The notes under the pieces were generated by a model. The model saw only the letters and a list, made by a program, of their open reading frames with translations, was not told the DNA's origin and made no database searches. From positions 1 to 25,797 of the forward strand of contig CAZORL010000021.1 of the NCBI GenBank assembly GCA_964582375.1: 25,797 nucleotides of DNA. Reading direction: 5' to 3'. The position numbers and the translations under genes are program-made. Within the stretch, counting starts at the first letter, position 1, and the number at the start of each line of letters is the position of its first letter. Below, one piece after another: positions 1-8,180 of the stretch. The stretch is from CAKSQF01 sp964582375 (GTDB taxonomy: Bacteria; Bacillota; Clostridia; Oscillospirales; CAG-272).

Positions 1-16
1 TTTCGGTGCTGCAGAT

Positions 17-1306
17 TTATCGTTCTGCCGCCGCATCAAAGCCTCGCTCAAGATCGGCGATTATATCGTCAATGTGCTCGGTTCCGATCGACAGACGGAT
101 CGTGCCCTGTCCTATGCCTTGTTTTCTAAGTTCATCCTCCGATAACTGACCGTGGGTAGTCGTTGCAGGATGGATGACCAGACTTTTAACATCCGCAACA
201 TTTGCAAGCAGTGAGAAAAGCTTCAAATTGTCGATGAATTTATGCGCACTCTTCACACCGCCGTCGATCTCAAATGTAAATATCGATCCGCCGCCGTGCG
301 GAAAATATCTTTCATAGAGCGCGTGATCGGGATGATTCGGAAGCATCGGGTGATTGACACGAAGAACCCCCTTGTGCCCTGACAGAAACTTGACTGCCTT
401 TTCAGCGTTTTCGGCGTGACGCTCCATGCGAAGTGAGAGCGTTTCCAGCCCTTGAAGCAACAAAAACGCGGCAAAAGGCGAGATGGACGCACCCGTATCG
501 CGCAGAAGGATCGCACGGACATAGGTCACAAACGCCGCATCCGGTGCGGCAGTTGCAAACGAGATGCCGTGATAGCTTGGGTTCGGGTCGGCGATCGCAG
601 GGTATTTTCCGCTCGCTGTCCAATCAAATTTGCCCGAATCAACAATGATGCCGCCGAGCGTGGTACCGTGCCCACCAAAGAACTTGGTTGCCGAATGAAC
701 GACGATGTCCGCACCGTGCTCGATCGGACGAACAAAAAAGGGTGTCGCAAATGTATTGTCAACGACAAGCGGAATACCGTGCGCGTGTGCCAGATCGGCG
801 AGTGCGTCGATGTCGGGGATGTCACTGTTCGGATTGCCGAGCGTTTCAATAAAGATCGCACGCGTGTTGTCACGGATCGCCGCTTCAACCTCGGGTAGGG
901 AATGGATGTTAACAAAATCCGCGCTTATCCCAAGACCCGGGAGAGTGTGCGCAAGCAAATTGCAACTGCCTCCGTATATCGTCCTCTGTGAGACGATGTG
1001 TCCGCCGCCCATTGCGAGAGCCTCCAATGTGTAGGCGATCGCCGCGGCACCCGAGGCGACCGCAAGAGCGGCTGTACCTCCTTCAAGCGCGGCAACGCGT
1101 CTTTCAAGAACGTCTTGCGTTGAGTTTGTCAGTCTGCCGTAAATGTTGCCGCCCTCAGCAAGAGCAAAGCGTGCCTGCGCCTGCGCCGAGTCCTTAAAAA
1201 CATATGATGTCGTCGCATAGATCGGCACGGCACGCGCGTCGGTCGCGGAATCAGGCTCTTCCTGTCCTGCGTGTATCTGTAATGTCTCAAATTTTTGATC
1301 TTTCAT
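17..1306 (-). CDS. metY: O-acetylhomoserine aminocarboxypropyltransferase (O-acetylhomoserine sulfhydrylase)
   Basis: PLP enzyme of the Cys/Met metabolism family. It joins O-acetylhomoserine and sulfide to give homocysteine, the direct-sulfhydrylation route to methionine, in the cytosol. The 429-residue length is usual for MetY and longer than cystathionine gamma-synthase or lyase (about 380-400). Seen in the sequence: the N-terminal 'ETLQIHAGQ' opening typical of MetY, the YGR phosphate-binding motif at about residues 56-58, the cofactor Asp in VVDNTFATP (about D183), and the Schiff-base lysine in SATKFFGGHG (K208). The start is ATG with AAAGGAGAG about 10 nt upstream. It has its own sigma-A promoter and a palindrome over the -10 region (separate entries). 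The leader is only about 50 nt, so there is no room for a SAM riboswitch. The neighbouring genes have no obvious sulfur role. Confidence 0.95.
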   Translation of the reverse strand: MKDQKFETLQIHAGQEEPDSATDARAVPIYATTSYVFKDSAQAQARFALAEGGNIYGRLTNSTQDVLERRVAALEGGTAALAVASGAAAIAYTLEALAMGGGHIVSQRTIYGGSCNLLAHTLPGLGISADFVNIHSLPEVEAAIRDNTRAIFIETLGNPNSDIPDIDALADLAHAHGIPLVVDNTFATPFFVRPIEHGADIVVHSATKFFGGHGTTLGGIIVDSGKFDWTASGKYPAIADPNPSYHGISFATAAPDAAFVTYVRAILLRDTGASISPFAAFLLLQGLETLSLRMERHAENAEKAVKFLSGHKGVLRVNHPMLPNHPDHALYERYFPHGGGSIFTFEIDGGVKSAHKFIDNLKLFSLLANVADVKSLVIHPATTTHGQLSEDELRKQGIGQGTIRLSIGTEHIDDIIADLERGFDAAAER

Positions 1307-1345
1307 AGTGCTATCTCTCCTTTGTGCTTGTTTTATTGTAATAGC

Positions 1346-1364
1346 ATACCTATCAGGTAGGTAT
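1346..1364 (-). promoter_or_regulatory. Perfect palindromic operator at the metY promoter
   Basis: ATACCTA (1346-1352), 5-nt spacer, TAGGTAT (1358-1364): a perfect 7-bp inverted repeat. It covers the downstream edge of the -10 element and the expected transcription start, a classic repressor position. The ACCTA/TAGGT arms resemble sites of Rrf2-family regulators such as CymR-type cysteine-metabolism repressors. That assignment is inference; no regulator gene is in the window. Confidence 0.6.
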
Positions 1365-1391
1365 TATATCACACAAAAAAAGAAATGTCAA
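1363..1391 (-). promoter_or_regulatory. Sigma-A promoter of metY
   Basis: On the minus strand, TTGACA (1386-1391), a 17-nt spacer, then TATAAT (1363-1368), preceded by TGTGA so that the -10 reads TGATATAAT (extended -10). Both hexamers match the consensus perfectly. Expected start is near 1356, about 50 nt before the ATG. Confidence 0.9.
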
Positions 1392-1427
1392 GACAGATTC
1401 AAAAAAATCGCCGACAAATTATAAATT

Positions 1428-1485
1428 AAATCACATTTTCGCCCCGAGGGCGAAAATGTTCCTCACCTCTTACCTCTTACCTCAT
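1428..1485. repeat. Dispersed intergenic element A: 35-nt hairpin unit plus 7-bp-period array
   Basis: 1428-1462 is identical, base for base, to 5751-5785 (element B). It contains a 12-bp perfect inverted repeat, ACATTTTCGCCC (1433-1444) and GGGCGAAAATGT (1448-1459), with a 3-nt loop. It is followed at 1465-1485 by three heptamers: ACCTCTT, ACCTCTT, ACCTCAT. The last heptamer contains the TGA stop codon (1482-1484) of the radical SAM gene. As RNA from that gene the hairpin could act as a terminator, although the following tract is AT-rich rather than a clean U-run. Confidence 0.85.
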
Positions 1486-2381
1486 TTCTCCACTCCCGTT
1501 AAATCAAAATCGGGCGTGTATTCTTCCTTTGCCGATGATCTCTCTTGAAAATATCCCTTAAATCCTATCTCTGTCGCAACGTCCGCGACCGATCGATACT
1601 CAAATGTGGTCAGCCTGCGTGACGGACCCTCGCCCACGGGGGTGTACTGCGACATGAGCGAGAGCAGGATGTCGTCAGGCGAAAAAAGCTCGCCGAGGCG
1701 GCGGATGACCTTTATCGAGTCGTCCCTGTGCCCGGGGATGACGAGATGCCGCACGATCGTGCCGCGTATCATCATTCCGTCCTTGTCAAAGGTCGGCGCA
1801 CCTGTCTGCCTTGCCATCCGAGTGATCGCCGCCTCGGCGATCGACGGATAGTCCTTTGCGTGCGCATATCTTTCGGCAAGGGCAGGGTCGTAAAACTTGA
1901 AGTCGGGCAGATAGATATCGACCACACCGCACATGGCAGCAAGAGCCTCGGGGCTTTCGTATCCGCCGCAGTTGCAGACGATCGGAATGCCGAGGTCTTT
2001 TTTGATCTCACGAAGGGTCGGAAGTATCAATGGAAGCTGATGCGATGGGGTCACGAGATTTATGTTGTGGACACCCATCGACTTTAGCTCAAAGCAGATC
2101 TCGGCAAAACGCTCTGCCCCGATCTCGATACCCGACATGCCGCGACTTATCTCCTTGTTTTGGCAAAAGACGCACCCGAGCGAGCATCCCGAGAAAAATA
2201 TCGCACCTGAACCGCTCTTTCCCGATATGCAAGGCTCTTCCCAAAAGTGGGGTGCGGCGCGGGCGATCTTTATTTTGCCGCCAATGCCGCAAAAGCCGAC
2301 AGATCTCGTGCGATCGACACCGCAACGCCTGGGGCAGGCACGGCAGGCGGTAATGTCGAAGAATTTACCCGAAATATCCAT
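1482..2381 (-). CDS. PflX-like radical SAM protein (COG1313 type)
   Basis: 299-residue radical SAM enzyme homologous to pyruvate-formate-lyase activating enzymes. The cluster motif CxxxCxxC is C66, C70, C73 in FFSGCSLGCVFCQN. An N-terminal cysteine-rich segment, ACRACPRRCG (C13, C16, C20) with a further Cys at 31, is characteristic of the PflX/COG1313 branch and of the radical SAM partner in AmmeMemoRadiSam systems. No AMMECR1 or Memo partner gene is adjacent, and the substrate is unknown. The N-terminal Cys motif requires the start at or very near this ATG. The ribosome binding site is weak. The start lies only about 20 nt after the tRNA-operon terminator, so the promoter is unclear. The stop codon lies inside a heptamer array (element A). 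Confidence 0.88.
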   Translation of the reverse strand: MDISGKFFDITACRACPRRCGVDRTRSVGFCGIGGKIKIARAAPHFWEEPCISGKSGSGAIFFSGCSLGCVFCQNKEISRGMSGIEIGAERFAEICFELKSMGVHNINLVTPSHQLPLILPTLREIKKDLGIPIVCNCGGYESPEALAAMCGVVDIYLPDFKFYDPALAERYAHAKDYPSIAEAAITRMARQTGAPTFDKDGMMIRGTIVRHLVIPGHRDDSIKVIRRLGELFSPDDILLSLMSQYTPVGEGPSRRLTTFEYRSVADVATEIGFKGYFQERSSAKEEYTPDFDLTGVEK

Positions 2382-2400
2382 AAAAAGACCAACTTTGTAT

Positions 2401-2430
2401 AAAAAAATTTGCCTTCCCTGTTGGGAAGGC
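2401..2430 (-). terminator. Rho-independent terminator of the tRNA operon
   Basis: On the minus strand: GCCTTCCC, loop AACA, GGGAAGGC (2411-2430), followed by AAATTTTTTT. It has a perfect 8-bp stem and a U-run, and lies 28 nt after the CCA end of tRNA-His. Confidence 0.93.
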
Positions 2431-2458
2431 TCTATTTATAAACAGCGTAATTTGCCGT

Positions 2459-2536
2459 TGGGGTGAGATGTGGGGTTCGAACCCATGACCTCCAGGGCCA
2501 CAACCTGGCGCTCTAACCAGCTGAGCTAATCCCACC
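2459..2536 (-). tRNA. tRNA-His (anticodon GTG), CCA encoded
   Basis: A full cloverleaf can be folded. The anticodon arm is CCAGG-TTGTGGC-CCTGG, which gives GTG. The T-loop is TTCGAAC. The extra 5' G (G-1, position 2536) opposite C73 is the hallmark of tRNA-His. CCA is encoded at 2459-2461. One T-stem position (49-65) is an A-C mismatch. Confidence 0.96.
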
Positions 2537-2569
2537 ATGTATATAAAGCAAATCACGCATGTCTGCGAC

Positions 2570-2646
<77 letters not shown>

Positions 2647-2653
2647 AAAAAAA

Positions 2654-2727
<74 letters not shown>

Positions 2728-2745
2728 ATATTTCACTGCCCGAAT

Positions 2746-2774
2746 ATCATATCACAAATCTTGCGTTTTGTCAA
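2746..2774 (-). promoter_or_regulatory. Sigma-A promoter of the tRNA operon
   Basis: On the minus strand, TTGACA (2769-2774), a 17-nt spacer, TATGAT (2746-2751), with TG just before the -10. It lies about 20 nt upstream of mature tRNA-Gly. Confidence 0.9.
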
Positions 2775-2809
2775 TAGTTTTTCGAAAACTTTTTTTATTT
2801 TTTACAAAA

Positions 2810-2915
2810 AAGATTTGGGGGAGAGGTAGGGATTATGAATTTGCGGAGATCGTTTGCGTCGGCAATAGATCTATCATATATCGACCGCTCCCCAAATCTT
2901 GCGGATCTCTGATTT
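2810..2915. repeat. Dispersed intergenic element F, possibly including the terminator of the beta-helix operon
   Basis: Starts directly after the TAG stop of the beta-helix gene on the minus strand. An inverted repeat, AAGATTTGGGG(G)AG at 2810-2823 and CTCCCCAAATCTT at 2888-2900, encloses about 64 nt. On the minus strand the inner arm runs into TTTTTTG, so it may act as a long-loop terminator. The enclosed DNA contains AGCGGTCGATATAT and, on the plus strand, GGGATTATGAATTTGCGGAG. Both resemble parts of elements C (11324-11496) and D (15941-16032). Confidence 0.6.
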
Positions 2916-3898
2916 CTACTTCACCAAATAATCCCCGTGCTCGCCGTTTGTGATGCGAGACATGTCGGTGATCGGTCGCTCGATAAAGCCCCTGCCGCCG
3001 CCTGTCGCAACCGAGAGAAGGGTGTTTTCGGTGTTTTCTTTGAAATTGACCTTCGGTGTGCGGATGACCGAGCAAAATCTGCCGTTTGCCTTGAATGCGC
3101 ACTCCCTGCCGCCTCTGTCCGAATACCACATGACAAAGCAGTCGTTGTAGATGTTCGCCGTGCCGTCACCCATTGCAAAGCCGGTGCAGAACTGATCACT
3201 GTAGCAGACCTCGTAGAAATTGTCATTCCACCTGTCGTCAAAGGCAATGCCGCTCTCGTATGCGTTCTGCTCGGACAGCTCGCCCACATATCTGTAGAGC
3301 GGATGGATGTCGCGCAGAATATTGCCGCCGCTTTTTATCAGCATGCCCGTGTGAACGTTCGCAATTCGCATGTTTTGAAGCGTGTTGTCGTGTCCCTCGA
3401 GCAGGACGCCGATCGAGTCGAGCTTGCCGTTTCCGACAATGTTTACAAGCTTGATGTCCGCATCCGCCGAGCCGCTGTTCGCACCCCATTTTATGTGCAG
3501 ACCGACCCTTGCGTTCTTGATCGACACCGAGTGGACATAGCTCTCTCTGCCGCTCTCGATCGATATGCCGCCGCCGTCAAATATTCCGCCGCGAATGCCG
3601 TAATTCGAGCCGACCTTCTCGATCGTGTTGAAATGCTCGCCTCCGCCGAGCCTCAGCAGTGCGTCCCCTTCAAAATCGGGGGATGCCTTTATCACGGCAA
3701 AGGTCGACAGCTCAAAGGCAACCGATCTTTCGGGATGTGCCGAGGTCAGGATCGGGCGAGAGAGCAGATACTCGCCATCGGGGAAAAAGAGTACTCTGTT
3801 TGGGTTTTCGTCAATAAGCTTTTGCAGTTCGTCCGAAATATCGCCCTCTTTCGGGAGATATTTCGCAACATTTAAGTAATTTTCGGTGTATTCCATGC
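2916..3898 (-). CDS. Parallel beta-helix protein, pectate-lyase-3 superfamily type, no signal peptide
   Basis: 326 residues. The N-terminal pattern (PKEGDISDELQKLIDENP, then VLFFPDGEYLLSRPI) is the usual opening of Pectate_lyase_3-type right-handed beta-helices. It is followed by many short beta-strand coils rich in N, G and I/V turns (SIKNARVGLHIKWG, LEGHDNTLQNMRIANVHTG). No signal peptide or lipobox is visible, unlike the gene before it. The start chosen is ATG at 3896-3898, because AAAAGGGG sits 8 nt upstream. An in-frame TTG 24 nt further out overlaps the previous stop and has no binding site. It lies 14 nt after the beta-helix lipoprotein gene, so the two are co-transcribed. The substrate is unknown; carbohydrate binding, lysis or epimerisation are all possible. 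Confidence 0.8.
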
Positions 3899-3912
3899 TG
3901 TTTGCCCCTTTT

Positions 3913-5550
3913 TTATTCAATGTTGATCAGACTGTCGGGGATCACGAAATCGACAGGGAAGTGACAGCCTATCGACTCTCTGTCGATCGCCTTGTCGCTG
4001 ATCATTATGTTTTTGAAGTAGAATTTGTCGATCGAGAAACGCTCTGTCGGCAGAGAGTCGGGATTTGAAATGATCAGCTCGATCGGGTGATCCTGACTGC
4101 CGTTTGTCAGATCGAATTTTTTGCAGGTGATGTTCTCGAAATGCACATCGTGGACGTTGCCGCCGTTTACCATCCAGAGCGAGATGATCGCACTGTTTGA
4201 CTTGTAGATCTCGATGTTCTCAAAATGCAGATCGTAGTCGCTGACCCCGTCCTTTGAGCCTTCGATCGATACGGTCAGCGCACCGAGATGGCGTGACCAG
4301 TCCGAGCTTGCAAAGCCAACACTGCAATTTCGCCATGTGACACCCGATACATCGTTGTTTGCCTCGTAAACGACACCGTAGCCGATGCCCTTGTCTGTCC
4401 AGACCGCGCACCCCTCAAAGAGAAGGTTTCCGCATCTGTATTTGCCGTTTGAGGTCGATTTGACCTCGATCGCATCATCGCCTGTGCGCACAAAGCAGTT
4501 CTTGACGGTCGCATCCTTGCAGTCGGAGAGCATGATGCCGTCCGAGAAGGTGCGATAGCCGATCACCGAAACGTCCGAGACGGTAAGCGACTCGATCGCC
4601 GTGAAGCAGTTTGTCCACGATGCGGCGTTCAAAACGGTGATGCCCGAATATTCAAGCCCTCGGCAGTCGTAAAAATCGATCGTTGAGCCGCCGCCCTGCC
4701 CTCTGTAGGCAAGGTCGAATATCGCATTTCCGATCAGCTTAACATTGTCTTTGCCGTAGCATTTCAGGAAAGGCGCGCTCGGCTCGGCGGCAGTGCAGAT
4801 GACATGCGTGCCCGACTCAAAGAAGATCGTGACGTTGCTCGCATCGATCGACAGCCCCTCGACCTTGTAAATACCCTTCTTTATTATATATGTCGCACCA
4901 TCTTTGTCAAAGCTTAAGATATCATGCTCGGACGGCTCGAGAACGATCGCATCACCCTCGGGAGCGACCATCTTTTGCCTGACAAAAAGAGTCAGCGGAC
5001 GGTCGCGCTTGCCGTCAAAGACAAAGCTGAAGCTGCCGCAGCCGCGGATCGTTGCCGTAAGCCTCTTGCCGTCCTCGGACAGCGAGCACTCGGTGTCCGC
5101 ACTCTCGGGAAGGATGGTTGCCGAGGTCTTGACCCTGCTCCATGAAAGATCTACCTCGATCTCGGGGATCTCGTCGCCGCTCTCGACCTCAATGCAGGCA
5201 AACGAGTGCGGATCGTAGGTGGTCTTCGCCATAAAAACGGGAATTCCGATGCCGTTTGCGGTCAGCTCGAAATAGGGCGAGCGGATAACGCCGTCCTTCG
5301 TGCAGGGACCGTTCTCCATGTTGACGCTGTTTTCTTCGATCCAGTCGGTCAGATCGCGGAGAGTGTAGGTAAGATCGGTGTAATTGACACCGCTGACGAT
5401 CGTGTTATTCTTCGGCAGATTCTCGGGAGACGGCACGGATGTGGTCGACGATGATGTGGTGACACTGTCTCCGCCCGATGTGCAGCATGTAAGCGTCCCG
5501 AGCATAAGCGTGCAGGCGGTCATCGTGCAGATCTGTTTGATGAGTTTCAT
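3913..5550 (-). CDS. Lipoprotein with parallel beta-helix domain (GH28/GH49-like)
   Basis: 545 residues. The N-terminus is a lipoprotein-type signal (MKLIKQ, hydrophobic core, then LGTLTCC, acylated at C22 or C23), followed by a Ser/Thr linker. Residues about 90-200 look like a beta-sandwich preface. From about 220 on are beta-helix coils: SFDKDGATYIIKKGIYKVEG, TFSDGIMLSDC, and NCFVRTGDDAIEVKS with D358-D359. DGI plus the GDDAIE segment resembles the catalytic Asp region of polygalacturonase (GH28) and dextranase/isopullulanase (GH49) helices. The GH28 GHG and RIK motifs are not evident, so activity may differ. The start ATG has AAAGGA about 10 nt upstream. It heads a two-gene operon. A glycan-active surface enzyme is inference. 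Confidence 0.8.
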   Translation of the reverse strand: MKLIKQICTMTACTLMLGTLTCCTSGGDSVTTSSSTTSVPSPENLPKNNTIVSGVNYTDLTYTLRDLTDWIEENSVNMENGPCTKDGVIRSPYFELTANGIGIPVFMAKTTYDPHSFACIEVESGDEIPEIEVDLSWSRVKTSATILPESADTECSLSEDGKRLTATIRGCGSFSFVFDGKRDRPLTLFVRQKMVAPEGDAIVLEPSEHDILSFDKDGATYIIKKGIYKVEGLSIDASNVTIFFESGTHVICTAAEPSAPFLKCYGKDNVKLIGNAIFDLAYRGQGGGSTIDFYDCRGLEYSGITVLNAASWTNCFTAIESLTVSDVSVIGYRTFSDGIMLSDCKDATVKNCFVRTGDDAIEVKSTSNGKYRCGNLLFEGCAVWTDKGIGYGVVYEANNDVSGVTWRNCSVGFASSDWSRHLGALTVSIEGSKDGVSDYDLHFENIEIYKSNSAIISLWMVNGGNVHDVHFENITCKKFDLTNGSQDHPIELIISNPDSLPTERFSIDKFYFKNIMISDKAIDRESIGCHFPVDFVIPDSLINIE

Positions 5551-5585
5551 GATAAATGTTCCTTTCTGCGGAAATTATTTGCAAA

Positions 5586-5815
5586 ATACAAGATACAAGA
5601 TATAAGATACAAGATACAAGATACAAGATATTTGTGAGAGGGTATTTGTTTCGTCAGCGGTCGATATTTAATGTATCGGTGGGATAAACGAAAATTCCTC
5701 GGCATGGGAGATATCGTTCGTATTGTCAACCGCCTTCTCGTTTCAAATTCAAATCACATTTTCGCCCCGAGGGCGAAAATGTTCCGAACCTCTTACCTCT
5801 TACTTCTTACCTCAA
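5586..5815. repeat. Dispersed intergenic element B bounded by two 7-bp-period arrays
   Basis: The left array at 5586-5627 is six heptamers of ATACAAG (one ATATAAG) plus a decayed ATATTTG. The right array at 5788-5815 is ACCTCTT, ACCTCTT, ACTTCTT, ACCTCAA, ending 1 nt before the TAA stop of the peptidase lipoprotein. 5751-5785 is the same 35-nt hairpin unit as in element A. The middle holds CAGCGGTCGATATTTAATG, then TATCGGTGGGATAAACG, matching the core of element C. The whole gap between the two lipoprotein genes (about 266 bp) is this element. No convincing promoter for the downstream gene is visible in it. Confidence 0.8.
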
Positions 5816-5816
5816 T

Positions 5817-7796
5817 TTACCTTTCCCATACGACATTGTCGCATACGGCAACGCTGGGGAAGGACTCTTTTATTATCGATATCAAACGGTCGACCTTCTT
5901 TTGCAGGTACGGACTCTCGAAATAATCGCGACCGCTTGTAAAGATATACTCGAACACACGCGCACGATCCTCACTCGGGAAGCTCTTGGAGTAGGGGTCA
6001 ACGAAAAATGCGGTCGAGCTTTGATCCCATGTCGTGTATTCCGTATTTGAAACCTCGTTTCCCTCGCTGTCGTGATATGAATAATAGTAGTCAAATCCGC
6101 GCGGATTGAGCACGTCCCAACGATCGAACATGCTCTCGCCCATGCTGCCGAGATACTGCCCTATGCGGTGTTCCATCGCATGCATTATCTCGTGTGCGAA
6201 ATTCTGCCTTATAACGAACGAGGATGTTATGTCAAGTGCCATTATGATCGAGTCTCCGTTCGTTCCGGTCAATGCGACCGCACTCTCTATGCCGTATGTG
6301 TCAAGCGGACGAAATCCCGAGCAGAGATAGATCACCAGCCGATCAAATTCGCCGCCCTCGCAGACCTCGTCAAAAAATCCTTCGGGAAACTCGCCGATAA
6401 CACCTGCCACGACATCGATCCCCTCGGTCAGGGATATCGTGTCGGTCATCGGATAAAGCTCGTAGTCGAAAAACGCCCCGATAAGCTCCGCCTCGCCGTA
6501 TTTTATCTCGACGCCGTATCTGTCCTTGACATCGGCGATCACCGCCATGCTCGCATCGGGCAGAGTACCACCATTGTCAAGCTCTACTGCGACAGCATCC
6601 TCGCAGGCACGATAGAGCGGCTCTTCTGCCGTGCGCCAGAGATAGATCGATGCGCTCTCGTCGCTCGGATTTTCGCCGCCCGTCCATGCGACAAGCAACA
6701 TGTTGCCGTCCTTGTCGATCGATATGCCGTCAAGGCTCTCGCAACCGATCCCGTGTGCATCAAGCACGCAGAGCCTGTCGCCGTTTTTGATGTTGTAGAC
6801 AACGATCGAACCGCTCATGTAATCGTCACTGCGGTATCCGACAGCCGCAAATCGATCGCCCGATGCGCAGGCGGCGTACTCGTCCTCAAATTCGGTCGGA
6901 AATCTCAGTGCAACATTCGGAGAGGTAAGCGATGCCGTCATCCATTTGCCTGCCGAATCCTTGCTTAGGATGCCGCCCATGCCTTGATTGCCGTACATTT
7001 CGCTCAGTGCGCCCATCTCGACGATCTCGCCGCTTGACTCGTTTAGCGAGATGATGTGTGCCTCAAAATCGGCATCCAACATTCGGAAATAGGATGCACC
7101 ATCGATGCTTGCCATGTAATAGCCGTATTCGTAGCCCGAGATCGAGAAGTTCTCGGTCTCGTCGGTCTTGATGTTTCTCTTGACCATCAGATATTTGCCG
7201 CTCGAGGTCTCCCAAACATATCCGCGCGGATCGACCGACATTACATCGGTAAACGCCGAAACATCATAGGCTGCTATAGTGTTCAGCTCTCTGTCAACGA
7301 TCCTTACATGCGCAGGCTCGGCGGATATCATTATGTTGCCGTCCTCAAGGAAAAACATCTCGCAAAGGTCGTAATTGAACTTGATCGACGCCTTGATCTC
7401 GCCGCTTGCGAGATCGAGCGCGTATATCCTGCGATCGGTGTTGAATTGGTTCTCCTCGGAACCGTAGATCACCGTCGAGAAAACGAGCAGCCGTCCGTCG
7501 GTGGCGGCAGTCTCGGCATTTGCATCTCCCACCGCACGCGTCATGTCAAAAAGATTGTCCTTGCCGCCGACCTTGGGATACAGCTCCTCAAAAGAGGGCA
7601 GAGCGGGAATTGTCGGCATCACCGTCGTTGTCGGCGATGTCGTTGTCGGCGATGCCGTTGTCACATCGGACGCACCCGTTGTTTTGACGGTCGGCTTTGT
7701 CCCTGCCGCAGTGATCTCACCCTCACCGCCCGAACAAGCCGTCAACAGGATCGCAAGCAGAGCCGACAATACCGCCGTCGTAAATGACCTTTTCAT
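5817..7796 (-). CDS. Lipoprotein with beta-propeller-like region and C-terminal HExxH metallopeptidase domain
   Basis: 659 residues. The signal MKRSFTTAVLSALLAILLTAC ends in a clean lipobox (C21), followed by a Thr/Pro/Ser linker to about residue 65. Residues about 75-390 show repeated blade-like strands (YALDLASGEIKASI, VRIVDRELNTIAAYD, VVYNIKNGDRLCVLD, ISIDKDGNMLLVAW), suggesting a beta-propeller. The C-terminal third carries FAHEIMHAMEHR (H535, E536, H539) and, about 70 residues later, FPSEDRARVFEY, where an acidic residue (E609 or D610) could be the third zinc ligand of a gluzincin-type peptidase. The start is ATG 7794-7796 with GGAGGTG upstream; the promoter lies 40 nt further out, which rules out a longer reading. 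The substrate and exact peptidase family are not recognised. Confidence 0.82.
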   Translation of the reverse strand: MKRSFTTAVLSALLAILLTACSGGEGEITAAGTKPTVKTTGASDVTTASPTTTSPTTTVMPTIPALPSFEELYPKVGGKDNLFDMTRAVGDANAETAATDGRLLVFSTVIYGSEENQFNTDRRIYALDLASGEIKASIKFNYDLCEMFFLEDGNIMISAEPAHVRIVDRELNTIAAYDVSAFTDVMSVDPRGYVWETSSGKYLMVKRNIKTDETENFSISGYEYGYYMASIDGASYFRMLDADFEAHIISLNESSGEIVEMGALSEMYGNQGMGGILSKDSAGKWMTASLTSPNVALRFPTEFEDEYAACASGDRFAAVGYRSDDYMSGSIVVYNIKNGDRLCVLDAHGIGCESLDGISIDKDGNMLLVAWTGGENPSDESASIYLWRTAEEPLYRACEDAVAVELDNGGTLPDASMAVIADVKDRYGVEIKYGEAELIGAFFDYELYPMTDTISLTEGIDVVAGVIGEFPEGFFDEVCEGGEFDRLVIYLCSGFRPLDTYGIESAVALTGTNGDSIIMALDITSSFVIRQNFAHEIMHAMEHRIGQYLGSMGESMFDRWDVLNPRGFDYYYSYHDSEGNEVSNTEYTTWDQSSTAFFVDPYSKSFPSEDRARVFEYIFTSGRDYFESPYLQKKVDRLISIIKESFPSVAVCDNVVWER

Positions 7797-7836
7797 ATAT
7801 AAGCACCTCCGCATTTCATTATATATCACTGCTTGC

Positions 7837-7865
7837 ATTTTACCACAAATATCAAATGTTGTCAA
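7837..7865 (-). promoter_or_regulatory. Sigma-A promoter of the peptidase lipoprotein gene
   Basis: On the minus strand, TTGACA (7860-7865), a 17-nt spacer, TAAAAT (7837-7842). It places the transcript start near 7830, about 34 nt before the ATG at 7796. Confidence 0.85.
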
Positions 7866-7881
7866 GAGTTTCGAGAAAAAT

Positions 7882-7940
7882 AGGAATTTGGAATTGGCAG
7901 TATCTCGGCAAACGGTTTTTCGGGTCGATTTATCATTTGA
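7882..7940. repeat. Decayed copy of the dispersed element family (element H)
   Basis: AGGAATT TGGAATT GGCAG (7882-7900) keeps the 7-bp period and sequence style of elements C and D. About 25 nt later CGGGTCGATTTATCATT resembles the GGCGGTCGATTTGCAAT core. It is short and degenerate. Confidence 0.4.
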
Positions 7941-8087
7941 CCAAACACCATCATCACGGAAAGCCCAACGTCACTCTGCCCCTCTTTTTTGCCCTCAATA
8001 TCCACCAAATTTTCGCCCATCAAACTCCCGAACTTTTGTCTAATGTGCCGAACTTTTTGTTTTACGCAAAAATTCAAGAAAATTCAT

Positions 8088-8115
8088 TTGACTTTTTTGA
8101 AAAAAGTGATATAAT
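8088..8115 (+). promoter_or_regulatory. Sigma-A promoter of the solute-binding protein gene
   Basis: TTGACT (8088-8093), a 16-nt spacer, TATAAT (8110-8115), preceded by GTGA (extended -10). It gives a leader of about 115 nt before the ATG at 8239. Confidence 0.85.
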
Positions 8116-8140
8116 TGGAGATGATAAATGGATAAGTGCC

Positions 8141-8180
8141 CCCGAAATATCGCGAAAGACTGTCATGCGCCGATTTCGGG
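8141..8180 (+). promoter_or_regulatory. Hairpin in the 5' leader of the solute-binding protein mRNA
   Basis: CCCGAAAT (8141-8148) and ATTTCGGG (8173-8180) form a perfect 8-bp stem around a 24-nt loop. It sits about 20 nt after the predicted start and 58 nt before the gene. There is no U-run, so it is not an obvious terminator. mRNA stabilisation or a regulatory fold is possible. Confidence 0.45.

Noticed and set aside
1307..1362. SAM riboswitch or T-box in front of metY
   Set aside because: The predicted leader is only about 50 nt and is occupied by the operator and ribosome site.
5586..5634. CRISPR array
   Set aside because: The units are contiguous 7-bp repeats with no spacers, and no cas genes are in the window.
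7797..7865. Longer start for the peptidase lipoprotein
   Set aside because: The extra codons cover the promoter itself. The signal peptide begins at the ATG at 7796 after GGAGGTG.
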